A stretch of 64,000 nt of DNA from Chryseobacterium fluminis (GCF_026314945.1 NZ_CP111121.1:2294001-2358000), one strand, 5' to 3'. Positions 27,277 to 36,470 are shown, counted from the first letter of the stretch. A program made the numbers and translations. The notes: generated by a model not told the origin, from the sequence alone.

Positions 27277-29475
27277 TTAATCTCCTAATTCCAACTGATT
27301 TTTCACTAAATGAAAATAATCTGCCTTATTTTGAACTAATTCCTGATGATTTCCATTTTCAACAATTTCACCATTTTTTAATACAATAATTTGGTCTGCA
27401 TTTTTGACAGTAGATAATCTATGAGCAATTATTACTACAGTTTTTCCTTTGAAGAAATCCTGTAAGTTATCATGTATTATTTTTTCATTATCAGCATCTA
27501 AAGCAGAAGTGGCTTCATCAAAAAAAATATAATGTGGATTTTTGTAAACTGCCCTCGCAATCAGTATTCTTTGTTTTTGCCCCCCTGAAATACCATTACC
27601 TGATGCTCCCAGTTTGGTATTATATCCTAATGGTAGAGATTCAATAAAATTTCCTATATTGGCAATTTTAACAGATTGTTGAAGTTTATTTTTATCAATA
27701 TTTATATTTCCTGTTGCAATATTTCTTTCTATGGTATCAGAAAAAATAAAACCATCCTGCATTACAACTCCACAATTCTCTCTGATGCTTTTTGCAGAGA
27801 GCGTATTTATTTCAATAGAATTATATAAAATTTCCCCTTGTGATGCCTCATAAAACTTTAGTAACAACTTCATTAATGTTGTTTTTCCACTACCACTTGC
27901 TCCAACAATGGCTGTAATCTTTCCTTCAGGAATAAATAAATTTATATCCTTTAGTACGTAGGGAGATTTTAAACCCTCATATTGGAAACTTACATTATTA
28001 AATTCAATACCATGCTTTATTTCATTATCAGGTTTAAAGTCTAACTTCCTTTGTTCAGGCTCTTCCTCTATAGGATGGTTTTGAACTTCGTTCAGCCTTT
28101 CTAAGCTTAGCCTTGCATCTTGAAGAGAACGAAAAAAGCTGACTAATTGGTTTACAGGAGAGTTCATTTGACCTACTATGTAAGATACCCCTAATAATTC
28201 CCCTAAAGACATTTTTCCTTTTACTACAAGTATTGCTGTTAAAAATGTTACTACAATATTTTTTAATTGATTGATAAACTCAAAGCCTGATATCTGAAAT
28301 TGGTCTATACGCAATATCCTGCTATTGATTTTGAATAATCTATTTTGGATGTCCTCCCATTCTTTTCTTTTAAAATCTTCAAATTGGTTAAGCTTCATTT
28401 CTGTAACTCCTCCAATAATTTCATAAATGGATTCTGTATTTTTACTTTTTTCCTGAAACTTAAAGTAGTCTGATATTTTTCTTTTTTTCAGCCAATAAAA
28501 AGACCATAACAATGATACAACAGTTAGTAATATATAAGCAAGTAGAACATATAAATTATAGTACCATAAAACCCCAAAGAAGACAATAAATGTTATCATT
28601 GAAAAAAATGTAAGCAGACTTTGTGAAGTCAAAAAGTGCTCAATTCTTTCATTATCCTGTATTCTTTGATTAAAATCGCCTGTCATTTTGGTATCAAAAA
28701 ATTTCAGAGGTAATTGAAGTAGTTTTTTTAGAAAATCAGAAATGATGGTAATGCTTAGCTTAGTTCCAACATACAGCATCAGCCAATTTCTAATTATTTC
28801 AAAAGTAATAACTCCTAAAAACAATGCCAATTGTGCTAATAATATTATTGATATAAAATTTAAATCTTTTCCACTAACCCCTTTATCTATAAGGGCTTGG
28901 GTTAAAAAGGGAAATGTAAGAGTAATGCAACTACCTAAAAGCAAAAGCAAAAACATAAAAATTAATTGCTTTTTGTATGGAGTTAAGTATTTTAAAACAA
29001 AATTTAATCCTATATACTTATTAACAGGAGGATTTAACTTATAAAAATCTTCTGTAGGTTCAAGAAATAGTGCAACACCTTTATCATTATCTGAAATCCA
29101 ATGCTCTTTAAATTTTTCTTCATTTAGAACAACAAAACCATGTGCAGGGTCAGCCAAGTGATATTGCTTCTTCCTAGTGAAAAAATTTACAGTTATCTTT
29201 CTTAGTACAACAAAATGATTTTGATTCCAGTGTAAAATACATGGAAAAAGTTCTTTTCTTTCAAATAATTTTTCTGGGGTTGATTTAACTGAAAGTGTAT
29301 TTAATCCTATTTTTGCAGAGGCTTCTGATATCCCCAATAAGGATACTCCCTCACGAGTTATAAAAGAATTGTCTCTTAAATATTGTAAAGGATAAATTCT
29401 ATCATACTCACTTGCTATCATTGCCAAACAAGCTGGACCACAATCCATCTTGTCATGTTGAGCCACAAACTTCAT
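27277..29475 (-). CDS. C39-peptidase ABC exporter (PCAT) of the RiPP cluster
   Basis: The 732-aa product has an N-terminal C39 peptidase (Cys12 in KMDCGPACLAMI, His in HWNQNHFVVL, Asp in LADPAHG). About six membrane helices follow (residues 165-440). The ATPase has Walker A GASGSGKTTLMKLL, signature SGGQKQRILIARA, Walker B HYIFFDEATSALD and IIAHRLSTVK. Such proteins cut double-glycine leaders and export the core peptide. It is the last gene of the minus-strand RiPP operon, 13 bp after the previous gene; its natural substrates are the three GG peptides at 33.8-34.5 kb. Confidence 0.95.
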   Translation of the reverse strand: MKFVAQHDKMDCGPACLAMIASEYDRIYPLQYLRDNSFITREGVSLLGISEASAKIGLNTLSVKSTPEKLFERKELFPCILHWNQNHFVVLRKITVNFFTRKKQYHLADPAHGFVVLNEEKFKEHWISDNDKGVALFLEPTEDFYKLNPPVNKYIGLNFVLKYLTPYKKQLIFMFLLLLLGSCITLTFPFLTQALIDKGVSGKDLNFISIILLAQLALFLGVITFEIIRNWLMLYVGTKLSITIISDFLKKLLQLPLKFFDTKMTGDFNQRIQDNERIEHFLTSQSLLTFFSMITFIVFFGVLWYYNLYVLLAYILLTVVSLLWSFYWLKKRKISDYFKFQEKSKNTESIYEIIGGVTEMKLNQFEDFKRKEWEDIQNRLFKINSRILRIDQFQISGFEFINQLKNIVVTFLTAILVVKGKMSLGELLGVSYIVGQMNSPVNQLVSFFRSLQDARLSLERLNEVQNHPIEEEPEQRKLDFKPDNEIKHGIEFNNVSFQYEGLKSPYVLKDINLFIPEGKITAIVGASGSGKTTLMKLLLKFYEASQGEILYNSIEINTLSAKSIRENCGVVMQDGFIFSDTIERNIATGNINIDKNKLQQSVKIANIGNFIESLPLGYNTKLGASGNGISGGQKQRILIARAVYKNPHYIFFDEATSALDADNEKIIHDNLQDFFKGKTVVIIAHRLSTVKNADQIIVLKNGEIVENGNHQELVQNKADYFHLVKNQLELGD

Positions 29476-29488
29476 ACTATTATTTTTC

Positions 29489-30367
29489 CTAATCTATGAA
29501 AGAAATATAATTATCAATTACTTTTTTATATTGCTCATTATTAGTATAAAACAGATAATTCTTCAAAAAATATTTTTCAATATTTAAAGGAAATTGGGCA
29601 TTAAAAAATTCCAAATCATCTATATAATATTTTTTATGAACAGAATCGTATTGGAGCTTATTGATGTCTAAATTATAATGCTTAAACATAAAATTTAAAA
29701 GAAAATCATTTTTTTTGTGGTAATTAATAAGGGCAAAGAAAAGAGTTTCAAAAAAATGATTTACAGTTGATTCTATTAATAATGAAATTTGAGATTTAAA
29801 AAATTCCATTTCATTTTTCCTGAAAAAGTATGGATTATCAGTATCTTGTAATGATAAATCAGATGCAAAATTTTCAATATACTTATTAAGAGACTGCCAA
29901 TTTTCAGACTTGATATTAACTTTAATAATATTGGTTATTTGCTCTATCTTACCATATAAAGCATCTGTATAAGATTTATCAAATAAATTCTCTAATGAAA
30001 TAATTGATTTCTCTAAAAGGGTTGCTGATTCTGAAAAATTATTTTTTTTATACTCTTTATATGCTAACAATGGGGCTTCAAAGCAACTAAAGTTTTCATA
30101 CTCTTTACTTAGCTTACTTTTTACAGCATTCATTTTTTCAAGAAAATAATCCCCATAGGGTAAATCACTTGACCTATATTGCTCAAATGCTAAGTCCCCT
30201 TCATGGAACATCAGATTTAATAACAACTTATCATTAAAGTTTTCTTTAAAATCCTCACTTTCTAAAAATGTCCAAAAAATATGTGATTGATTTGAACTTT
30301 CAACATTTTCTTTCGCTAAAATTTTATTCTTTTTAAGTTCAAATATATTTTCAATTTCAGTTAGCAT
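29489..30367 (-). CDS. unknown protein of the RiPP cluster (292 aa)
   Basis: The product is soluble, Asn/Lys/Phe-rich and mostly helical, without signal peptide or recognisable motif. It overlaps the radical SAM gene by 11 bp upstream and is followed at 13 bp by the exporter, so it is firmly in the operon. It might be a helper of the maturase, a leader-recognition protein or an immunity factor; none of these can be chosen from sequence. Confidence 0.85.
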   Translation of the reverse strand: MLTEIENIFELKKNKILAKENVESSNQSHIFWTFLESEDFKENFNDKLLLNLMFHEGDLAFEQYRSSDLPYGDYFLEKMNAVKSKLSKEYENFSCFEAPLLAYKEYKKNNFSESATLLEKSIISLENLFDKSYTDALYGKIEQITNIIKVNIKSENWQSLNKYIENFASDLSLQDTDNPYFFRKNEMEFFKSQISLLIESTVNHFFETLFFALINYHKKNDFLLNFMFKHYNLDINKLQYDSVHKKYYIDDLEFFNAQFPLNIEKYFLKNYLFYTNNEQYKKVIDNYISFID

Positions 30368-31706
30368 ATTCTTTAGATTTTCTTAAATAATAGTGTAATA
30401 ACATTTTCTCTTCCATATTAAATTTGAATGTTGGACAAGCAACATCTCCATTTATCCATGATTTTGGACAAGCACCAGCACAAACTGCATAAAAGTTACA
30501 ATCAATACAATAACTGTATTTTCTATTTTCAATATTTTTATTGAAATTTCTCATTTCACTGTCCTTATTAATAGGTTCCTCAGACAATAAGTTACCTTCA
30601 ATATAATTATCGTTTTGATATGCAGGAGTATATGGTAATTCATAACATGAAAAAATATTACCAAAAGCATCAATAACTTCTGAATTTTCTACACCTACCA
30701 TGCAAGGAACAGCTTGTCTTTCAGGTAAACTTACTTGAATTTCTCCTCCCAAGTCATTTATCTTTAAAATCCAATCTATTTCTTTTGATGAAAAGTCATC
30801 CATTGTTAAGCTATCTTTTTCATTAGCTCTATTTCCTCCCCAATCAAAAACTGGAGAAAATGTAAAGTGTACTTTTTTAATTAATCCAAGTTCATCAAAA
30901 AGGTCAATTAACTGGTCAACAGATTCAACATTCTCATTATTAATATTCAATCTTATGTTGATATTTGGTTGATATCTATCAAAAGTTTCACTATTTAAAC
31001 ACTTAATTATGTTTTGCATGATTATATTATAAGAACCATCTCCTCCTTTTGTCATCCTTCTTTTGTCATGAAGTTCTTTTGTCCCATCAAGAGTGATTTG
31101 AAAATGTTTAATATTGCAGTCAACCACTAATTTTTCAAATAAATCTGGCTTTAATAAAACACCATTAGTTATAATATCAGCTTTATAGTGCACCTCATTT
31201 TCCTTGCAAAATTTAGTTATTTTTTCTGAAAAATCCAATATTGGTTTTGCCGCTAGTAGAGGTTCCCCTCCATACCAAGTAACTGAAAGTAATTTATAGT
31301 TATGTGTTTTAACTGTAGTTGCTATTCTTTCAAAAGACTTTTGTACTAAATCATCATTCATTTTTATCTTAGAATGAGATTGTCCACAATAATGACAGCC
31401 TAATTGACAGTTTCCTGTGGGCTGAATTGTAAAACTAATACCATCCTTTTTCTTTAACATATACTTATTTTCCTCTAGTATCGTTGATATTTCTTTTTCT
31501 TCATCTAAAACCAAAATTTTGTATTTTAGCAATAAATTAATTACTCTAAAATCAACTTTTTCAAAGTCAGATTTTTGAATATTATCTAGAATGTTTTCTT
31601 TTACAACAATCATATTTCCTGTTCTTGTGGAAAAAATTGCAACATCCTTCATATTGCTTTCTGAAGGAATTTCACTTTTTACTATATAATTTGAAACTTT
31701 AAACAT
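30357..31706 (-). CDS. radical SAM/SPASM peptide maturase
   Basis: The 449-aa product starts with a domain of about 90 residues that may bind the leader peptide. The radical SAM core follows, with CQLGCHYC (C100, C104, C107), TWYGGEPLLA and DIITNGVLL. The C-terminal SPASM domain has cysteines in PCMVGVENSEV, IFSCYELP and CIDCNFYAVCAGACPKSW for auxiliary [4Fe-4S] clusters. Such enzymes install thioether or C-C crosslinks in ribosomal peptides; it resembles the GG-Bacteroidales maturase class. It is the only modifying enzyme in the cluster, beside three Cys-rich GG precursors. Confidence 0.92.
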   Translation of the reverse strand: MFKVSNYIVKSEIPSESNMKDVAIFSTRTGNMIVVKENILDNIQKSDFEKVDFRVINLLLKYKILVLDEEKEISTILEENKYMLKKKDGISFTIQPTGNCQLGCHYCGQSHSKIKMNDDLVQKSFERIATTVKTHNYKLLSVTWYGGEPLLAAKPILDFSEKITKFCKENEVHYKADIITNGVLLKPDLFEKLVVDCNIKHFQITLDGTKELHDKRRMTKGGDGSYNIIMQNIIKCLNSETFDRYQPNINIRLNINNENVESVDQLIDLFDELGLIKKVHFTFSPVFDWGGNRANEKDSLTMDDFSSKEIDWILKINDLGGEIQVSLPERQAVPCMVGVENSEVIDAFGNIFSCYELPYTPAYQNDNYIEGNLLSEEPINKDSEMRNFNKNIENRKYSYCIDCNFYAVCAGACPKSWINGDVACPTFKFNMEEKMLLHYYLRKSKEYAN

Positions 31707-31708
31707 AT

Positions 31709-33799
31709 TTACTCATTTTTTAATCTTTCGTTTTCTGATGTGTCTATTTTTTTATTATTTTTTTTGATTTCTTTTCCTTTGTCAAAATTATAAGTTAATC
31801 CTAAAACAACTTGTTGCCAGCTGTAATCTTTTTTATTTAGTGAAAAATATTTCTGATTTATAGCTTCAACTTTATTGAAATAAGTACCTAAGACATCCCT
31901 TACAGTGAGAGAAAAAACCAATTTTTCATTCAGAAATTTAGCAGTATATTTAATATCAGTCTTAAAACCTTGTGAAACTTTATATAAATCATAATAAGAA
32001 GGGGTGTAATAAGAATTTTGAATAATAAATGAACCTAAACTTTTAAAATTAAATACATTACTCAAAATAGAACTTAATTCTAAGTTATTGTTATCAAACG
32101 TAACTCCTAAGATATTTCCCTTATTCTTATTATTTTGTAAATTCAATTTTACATTAATATACCACCATTTATTTAATGATTTAGCATAGGTGGAATTAAT
32201 TCCCCAACTGTATGAATCATAATTCTGAGGAATATAATTAATCAAATTTCCATCTACAAAAGTTATGTTTTCAATATTATTTTTATTGTAACTGTAGAAA
32301 GGGGTAATATATAAGATATTATTATAAACATAATTTAATTCAATATTATATCTTATTTGATTTTGAAGATTTGGATTTCCTTTTATAATTTCATTGAAAG
32401 ATGTATAATAAAAATATGGAAGTATATTATTAAATGGAACTCTATCAATTTTTTTTGAAGCAGAAAAAGAAATAGTATTCTTTTTATTGAATTGATAGCC
32501 TGCATACAAAGATGGAAAAAAATCCAGGTTATTCTGTTGTTGATTTACTTCAAGATTATATTTAACATCTCTAATAAAATATTCTAATCTATTTCCTATT
32601 TTCAAATCAATTTTATTGATTTTTTTGTTCCATTCCAAATATTGAGCATAAACAGTTTCATTGAAATCAAAAGTAAGTTCTGTGCTATTTGTACTTATGT
32701 TTTGATTAGATGTACCTAAAGAATTAACTGCCCTTAGGCCAAACTTTAAATTACTTCCATCTTCAAAAGAATATCCTCCTGAAACATTAGCGATAAAATT
32801 TTTGGAAATATTGTTGTTAATATTATAAATATTGAAGACTTCTTGATTTTCAGAAGAACTTCTAAAATCTCTCTTTGAATTATTTTTAGAATAATAGTAA
32901 TATAAATAGCTGTCTAAACTGATTTTTTTGTTTTTAAGATTATGATATAAACTTCCTGCAAAATCATTCTCAAAATCTTTTCGTGTTTTACTGGATATTA
33001 ATGAGGAATCTATATTATTTTTATTAAAAAAAGTTTGCTCTACTGTACCAGGAACATCATTATATATATTGGTATAACTAAAGTCTATCCCAATATTTTG
33101 GTTGTCATTAATTTCATAATTAGATGATATTCCAAAATAATTTACTTTGCGAGATGCTAGTGTAGTACTTAAAAGATTATAGTTGTAATTCTCTAACTCT
33201 TGAAAGGCATCATCTTTCAATATTTTGTTATCATGGTTAAAAGAATAATTTAAAATTGTCGAGAATTTATTTTTATTATATGTTAAATTATTGGAACCAA
33301 AATTTGATACCTGCTTGTTAGCCACTGTGGTATTATATAGAAAGTTCCCTGACAGACCTTGATTTTTCCATTTGTCCAAAACTATATTTATAACTGCATC
33401 ATATTTTGAATCATACATTGAAGAAGCGTTACTAATAAGTTCTATTTTTTTTGCCTTACTAACAGGAATGTTACTTATTGATAATGAACTTTCTCTACCA
33501 TTAACTAATATTAGAACATTCTTTTTTCCTAGAACACTTATGCTTCCATCTTCTATAGAAATTTTTGGCATATATTCTAGTGCATCTTTTAATGTAAGGT
33601 TATTATAGATGGGATTACTATCAATATTCAATACTGTCTTATCCCTCTCATTAGTAATTCCCTTTTTTATAGTTGTTATTACGACCTCATCAATGGCTTT
33701 CTCTTTTATAGTGTCTTTTTTTGTTTGAGAAAAGCATATAACAGAGGATATAAATAATAATAATATTGAAAGAAACTTATATAACAATTTTTTTTCCAT
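31709..33799 (-). CDS. TonB-dependent-receptor-like outer membrane barrel in the RiPP cluster
   Basis: The 696-aa product has a signal peptide (SILLLFISSVICFSQ), a plug-like domain (IDEVVITTIKKGITNERDKT through ELISNASSMYDSKYDAVINI, residues about 36-140) and a long barrel rich in Asn/Tyr strands. There is no CarboxypepD-like or SusC-type N-terminal extension. It starts inside the last codons of precursor peptide 3 (23-bp overlap) and ends 2 bp before the maturase, so it is co-translated with them. It may carry the peptide across the outer membrane, take it back with a bound metal, or give immunity. Confidence 0.85.
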   Translation of the reverse strand: MEKKLLYKFLSILLLFISSVICFSQTKKDTIKEKAIDEVVITTIKKGITNERDKTVLNIDSNPIYNNLTLKDALEYMPKISIEDGSISVLGKKNVLILVNGRESSLSISNIPVSKAKKIELISNASSMYDSKYDAVINIVLDKWKNQGLSGNFLYNTTVANKQVSNFGSNNLTYNKNKFSTILNYSFNHDNKILKDDAFQELENYNYNLLSTTLASRKVNYFGISSNYEINDNQNIGIDFSYTNIYNDVPGTVEQTFFNKNNIDSSLISSKTRKDFENDFAGSLYHNLKNKKISLDSYLYYYYSKNNSKRDFRSSSENQEVFNIYNINNNISKNFIANVSGGYSFEDGSNLKFGLRAVNSLGTSNQNISTNSTELTFDFNETVYAQYLEWNKKINKIDLKIGNRLEYFIRDVKYNLEVNQQQNNLDFFPSLYAGYQFNKKNTISFSASKKIDRVPFNNILPYFYYTSFNEIIKGNPNLQNQIRYNIELNYVYNNILYITPFYSYNKNNIENITFVDGNLINYIPQNYDSYSWGINSTYAKSLNKWWYINVKLNLQNNKNKGNILGVTFDNNNLELSSILSNVFNFKSLGSFIIQNSYYTPSYYDLYKVSQGFKTDIKYTAKFLNEKLVFSLTVRDVLGTYFNKVEAINQKYFSLNKKDYSWQQVVLGLTYNFDKGKEIKKNNKKIDTSENERLKNE

Positions 33800-33995
33800 T
33801 TAATGTGTAATTGCTACAAGATATTAATGCAGGATTTGGGTATTTTACTTTAGTCTTTGATGAGAAAGTTCCACATGATTGTAATTTTTGACAGTTGTTT
33901 CCTCCTTTAATATACATCGTAGTTGAATCTTGTAAAATTTCAAAATCTGATACAGATTTTAATAATATTAATTTATTAAATAATTTGATGTTCAT
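33777..33995 (-). CDS. RiPP precursor peptide 3 (72 aa, GG leader)
   Basis: The N-terminal leader ends in YIKGG, the cut site for C39 peptidases. The core starts NNCQKLQSCGTF, keeping the C-x5-C and CGTF pattern of the other two precursors, then diverges into a longer tail with one more cysteine (LISCSNYTL). Its stop overlaps the start of the TonB-like barrel gene. The leader is diverged (KLILLKSVSDFEILQDS). Confidence 0.85.
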   Translation of the reverse strand: MNIKLFNKLILLKSVSDFEILQDSTTMYIKGGNNCQKLQSCGTFSSKTKVKYPNPALISCSNYTLNGKKIVI

Positions 33996-34067
33996 GACAA
34001 TAAAATAATATGATAATTAACTAAATAAGGGCTAAAAAAGCCCTTATAATAATATTTCAGAAAAATA

Positions 34068-34274
34068 TTAAAGATTTAGTGTAGGAGATATTGTAGTGTC
34101 TCTATCCCCAGACTTGTATTTCTCTTTACAGTCTACAAAAGTTCCACATGATGTTAAATTAGGACAATCTCCTCCTCCTTTAATCTTAGTAAGTTCGCAA
34201 TCTTTTATAACTTCCAAAAGATTGTCAGATTTAGCTAATCCTGCTAATCTTGCATGTAGTTGCATTGATTTCAT
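34068..34274 (-). CDS. RiPP precursor peptide 2 (68 aa, GG leader)
   Basis: Leader MKSMQLHARLAGLAKSDNLL continues to VIKDCELTKIKGG. The core GDCPNLTSCGTFVDC shows two C-x5-C steps and is followed by a polar tail ending DTTISPTLNL. It is a close paralogue of precursor 1, 26 bp downstream of it. Cleavage after GG by the cluster's exporter is expected; crosslink sites are unknown. Confidence 0.92.
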   Translation of the reverse strand: MKSMQLHARLAGLAKSDNLLEVIKDCELTKIKGGGDCPNLTSCGTFVDCKEKYKSGDRDTTISPTLNL

Positions 34275-34300
34275 AAAAATATATTTTAATTAAGTTATAT

Positions 34301-34507
34301 TTATAATCCCACTGTAGGAGAAATAGTTGTATCCTTATCCCCAGATTTGTATACATTGGCGCAATCCACAAATGTAGTACATGAAGTAAGTTTAGGACAA
34401 TCTCCTCCTCCTTTAACCTTTGATAGTTCGCAATCTTTTATAACTTCTAAAAGATTTTCAGATTTAGCTAATTTTGCCAATCTGTTGTGTAATTGTTTTG
34501 ATTTCAT
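34301..34507 (-). CDS. RiPP precursor peptide 1 (68 aa, GG leader)
   Basis: First gene of the RiPP operon. Leader MKSKQLHNRLAKLAKSENLL ends in SKVKGG; the core is GDCPKLTSCTTFVDC plus a tail ending DTTISPTVGL. Its leader is nearly identical to that of precursor 2. The leader itself also holds one cysteine (IKDCELS). Confidence 0.92.
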   Translation of the reverse strand: MKSKQLHNRLAKLAKSENLLEVIKDCELSKVKGGGDCPKLTSCTTFVDCANVYKSGDKDTTISPTVGL

Positions 34508-34592
34508 AAAAATGTTTGTTTAAATTAGCATTTATTACATTCAAATATGAATTAATATTTTAAATTAAACAATATCAATCCTTAATTTAAAA

Positions 34593-34656
34593 CAAATATA
34601 AATAATTCACACTTGAATGTATTCCGTATAGACATAAATTTTAAATCTATACATTC
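34593..34656. promoter_or_regulatory. divergent control region: RiPP promoter and palindromes
   Basis: On the minus strand TATATTTG (34600-34593) is an exact -7 element for the RiPP operon, about 85 bp before precursor 1. Further out lie GTATAGA (34626-34632) and TCTATAC (34646-34652), and an overlapping pair GAATGTA (34615-34621) and TACATTC (34650-34656). The nested inverted repeats sit between the RiPP operon and the divergent metallopeptidase gene and could be a shared operator. Confidence 0.5.
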
Positions 34657-34692
34657 GACATAAATATAATTATATACTCTTATTAATTTCTC

Positions 34693-35583
34693 ATGAATTG
34701 TAAAAAATTATTTAGTCTTTTCATCATGCTTAGTATTAACTATAATGTTTACTCACAGCAATCAAAATTCGAGATAATAAATTTAGCTCGATTAGAAGTC
34801 AAAATAATCGATAATGCTTTTGTAGAAACTGATTCTGTTAAAAATCGAAATCTTATTATTAACAAATTATTTATACCTCATAAAAATTTTTGGAATAGTT
34901 ATATGGGAAGTAAGAATGAATTTATTGAATGGTACGAAAATAATATGCTTCAATACAAAAACAAGAAGATAAATGCTAAAAAATTAAGTCGAGAATTAAA
35001 AAATATTAAATACACTATGTCTAAAATGACAGGATATAAACCTACAGGAACCTGGTATATTATATATGGTGCAGCTTGGACAGATTTAGGAGGTCTCGCT
35101 GATGGAACCATGTTAATAGATTTAGCTCATAAAAACAATTTTTCAATAGAACAGATCGCTAAATTTTTTCCTCATGAATTATCGCATCAAGTTTATTTTA
35201 ATCAGAATAGGTTTAATGATATTACCGCACTTAAAAGCATTATCGACGAAGGGCTAGCTGTATACGTTAACCAGGTTTACTGGGAAAATAAATATTCACT
35301 TGCTGAAAATTTAGGATATTCTGAGAATGAACTGAAAAAATGTATTGAAAATGAAAATTTAATTAACGAGTTCTTTGATATTAATAAATTTTCTACAGAT
35401 AAAGAAATAATTAATCAGTTCAGAAGCAGAAATTTTTCAATTTTACCTGAAAAATTACCTGGAGCGATAGGATACTACATTGGGTACAATATTGTTAAAA
35501 ATTATGTTAGAAAAAATGGTAAAGATTCATGGAAAAGAATATATACAGAATCACCATTATCAGTTTATAACGCAAGTCTCTAA
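34693..35583 (+). CDS. secreted zinc metallopeptidase-like protein
   Basis: The 296-aa product has a signal peptide (FSLFIMLSINYNVYSQQ), an HExxH motif in FFPHELSHQVYF and a downstream glutamate in SIIDEGLAVYVNQ, the pattern of gluzincin-type proteases such as DUF2268 proteins. It is divergent from the RiPP operon across a palindromic region, so it may process, degrade or resist the peptide product, but that is inference. The start ATG at 34693 fits the signal peptide. Confidence 0.75.
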   Translation: MNCKKLFSLFIMLSINYNVYSQQSKFEIINLARLEVKIIDNAFVETDSVKNRNLIINKLFIPHKNFWNSYMGSKNEFIEWYENNMLQYKNKKINAKKLSRELKNIKYTMSKMTGYKPTGTWYIIYGAAWTDLGGLADGTMLIDLAHKNNFSIEQIAKFFPHELSHQVYFNQNRFNDITALKSIIDEGLAVYVNQVYWENKYSLAENLGYSENELKKCIENENLINEFFDINKFSTDKEIINQFRSRNFSILPEKLPGAIGYYIGYNIVKNYVRKNGKDSWKRIYTESPLSVYNASL

Positions 35584-35639
35584 ATAACCGAAAATAATAT
35601 CAGCATCTATATCAACATTAACGAAACCGAAATTCCATT

Positions 35640-35687
35640 ACATGAACAAACCATAAAAACGGTGAATAATCCAATAATTATTTTCAT
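35640..35687 (-). pseudogene. stub of a small lipoprotein gene
   Basis: From ATG at 35687 the frame encodes MKIIIGLFTVFMVCSCN, the same signal peptide as the intact lipoprotein at 37998-38369, then loses similarity at a junction near 35639. Its ATG overlaps the stop of the preceding lipoprotein gene (ATGA). Confidence 0.7.
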
Positions 35688-36235
35688 TTTCTTTTTTTCT
35701 CAATACAATTTTCCATTTTCTGGCTAGAAATATCAATAGTATCATGATGCTGATTTACCTTTAGTTGACAGATTTCGTCAATGCCAGTATGTTGATAACC
35801 TATTCTATAAGCATTTTCAACAATTGGGAAATCAATTGTTTTATCATTTTTAAGAATGATAGAATCTGAATATACAGTATTGGCCTGTTGAACTATCTCT
35901 AATATTACTTTATCTTCTGCGCCTTTTCTATATTTTAAAAAAATTGGAATTTTAGATGCGGCTAAAGTTGTTTTTAATATTACAGCCTCTTTTTTTAAGT
36001 TTTCAAAATTGATTTTAAAATATACTATATTATCCTGCAAATGATCTTTCCAAATAGCTGAGTCCACCAGAATCTTTTTTTCATTATAGGCCAATTGCAT
36101 ATTTTCAAATTTTTGAAATTGCACATTGAAAACAAGAGGTTTCTTAACCTCTTGTTGGCTTGAATATTCATTTTGCTTTTTACAACCATTGAATAATACT
36201 ATTGCTAATACAATAACACTATTTTTTATTTTTAC
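35684..36235 (-). CDS. lipoprotein without a clear start codon
   Basis: The frame open from 36235 encodes NSVIVLAIVLFNGCKKQNEY, a lipoprotein signal with lipobox LFNGC, then a beta-rich domain of about 150 aa ending CIEKKRK. No ATG/GTG/TTG precedes the signal: the codons before it read GTA AAA ATA AAA, and the next upstream ATG runs into TAA two codons later. It may be start-less and dead, use an ATA-type start, or be made from GTG at 36124 without a signal. A decayed second copy lies at 38366-38810. A periplasmic inhibitor role is only a guess from its neighbours. Confidence 0.55.
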   Translation of the reverse strand, partial: VKIKNSVIVLAIVLFNGCKKQNEYSSQQEVKKPLVFNVQFQKFENMQLAYNEKKILVDSAIWKDHLQDNIVYFKINFENLKKEAVILKTTLAASKIPIFLKYRKGAEDKVILEIVQQANTVYSDSIILKNDKTIDFPIVENAYRIGYQHTGIDEICQLKVNQHHDTIDISSQKMENCIEKKRK

Positions 36236-36310
36236 TTAAGTCATATTTCGTTACTGCTTTAAAATATTAGTAATAATTTCCTATTATTAAAGTATTTGGG
36301 ATACTTGAAT

Positions 36311-36470
36311 AGCCATTAATTTCTTGAAACAGTTAAAACATCATCTTTATCAGCATATCGATTTATATTGCCTGTTTTAGCACCAATATTTTTCCAGAAG
36401 TATCCAAATGCGTGACATGCAAGATTAATTTCTTTTGCAACTCTCAGAACAAATTGATTCAATGTTTACC
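36311..36470 (-). pseudogene. GH19-like (chitinase/endolysin) C-terminal remnant
   Basis: On the minus strand the frame gives INLACHAFGYFWKNIGAK, then NINRYADKDDVLTVSR. This matches the family pattern LACHSAGWFW...INKYADKDD..SVSR of GH19-like hydrolases. A frameshift follows and the next frame continues EINGYSS. No catalytic region remains. The rest of 36236-36806 shows nothing else. Confidence 0.65.

Noticed and set aside
27277..34507. Class II bacteriocin or lanthipeptide cluster
   Set aside because: No LanM/LanB/LanC or other lanthipeptide enzyme is present; the only modifying enzyme is radical SAM/SPASM.
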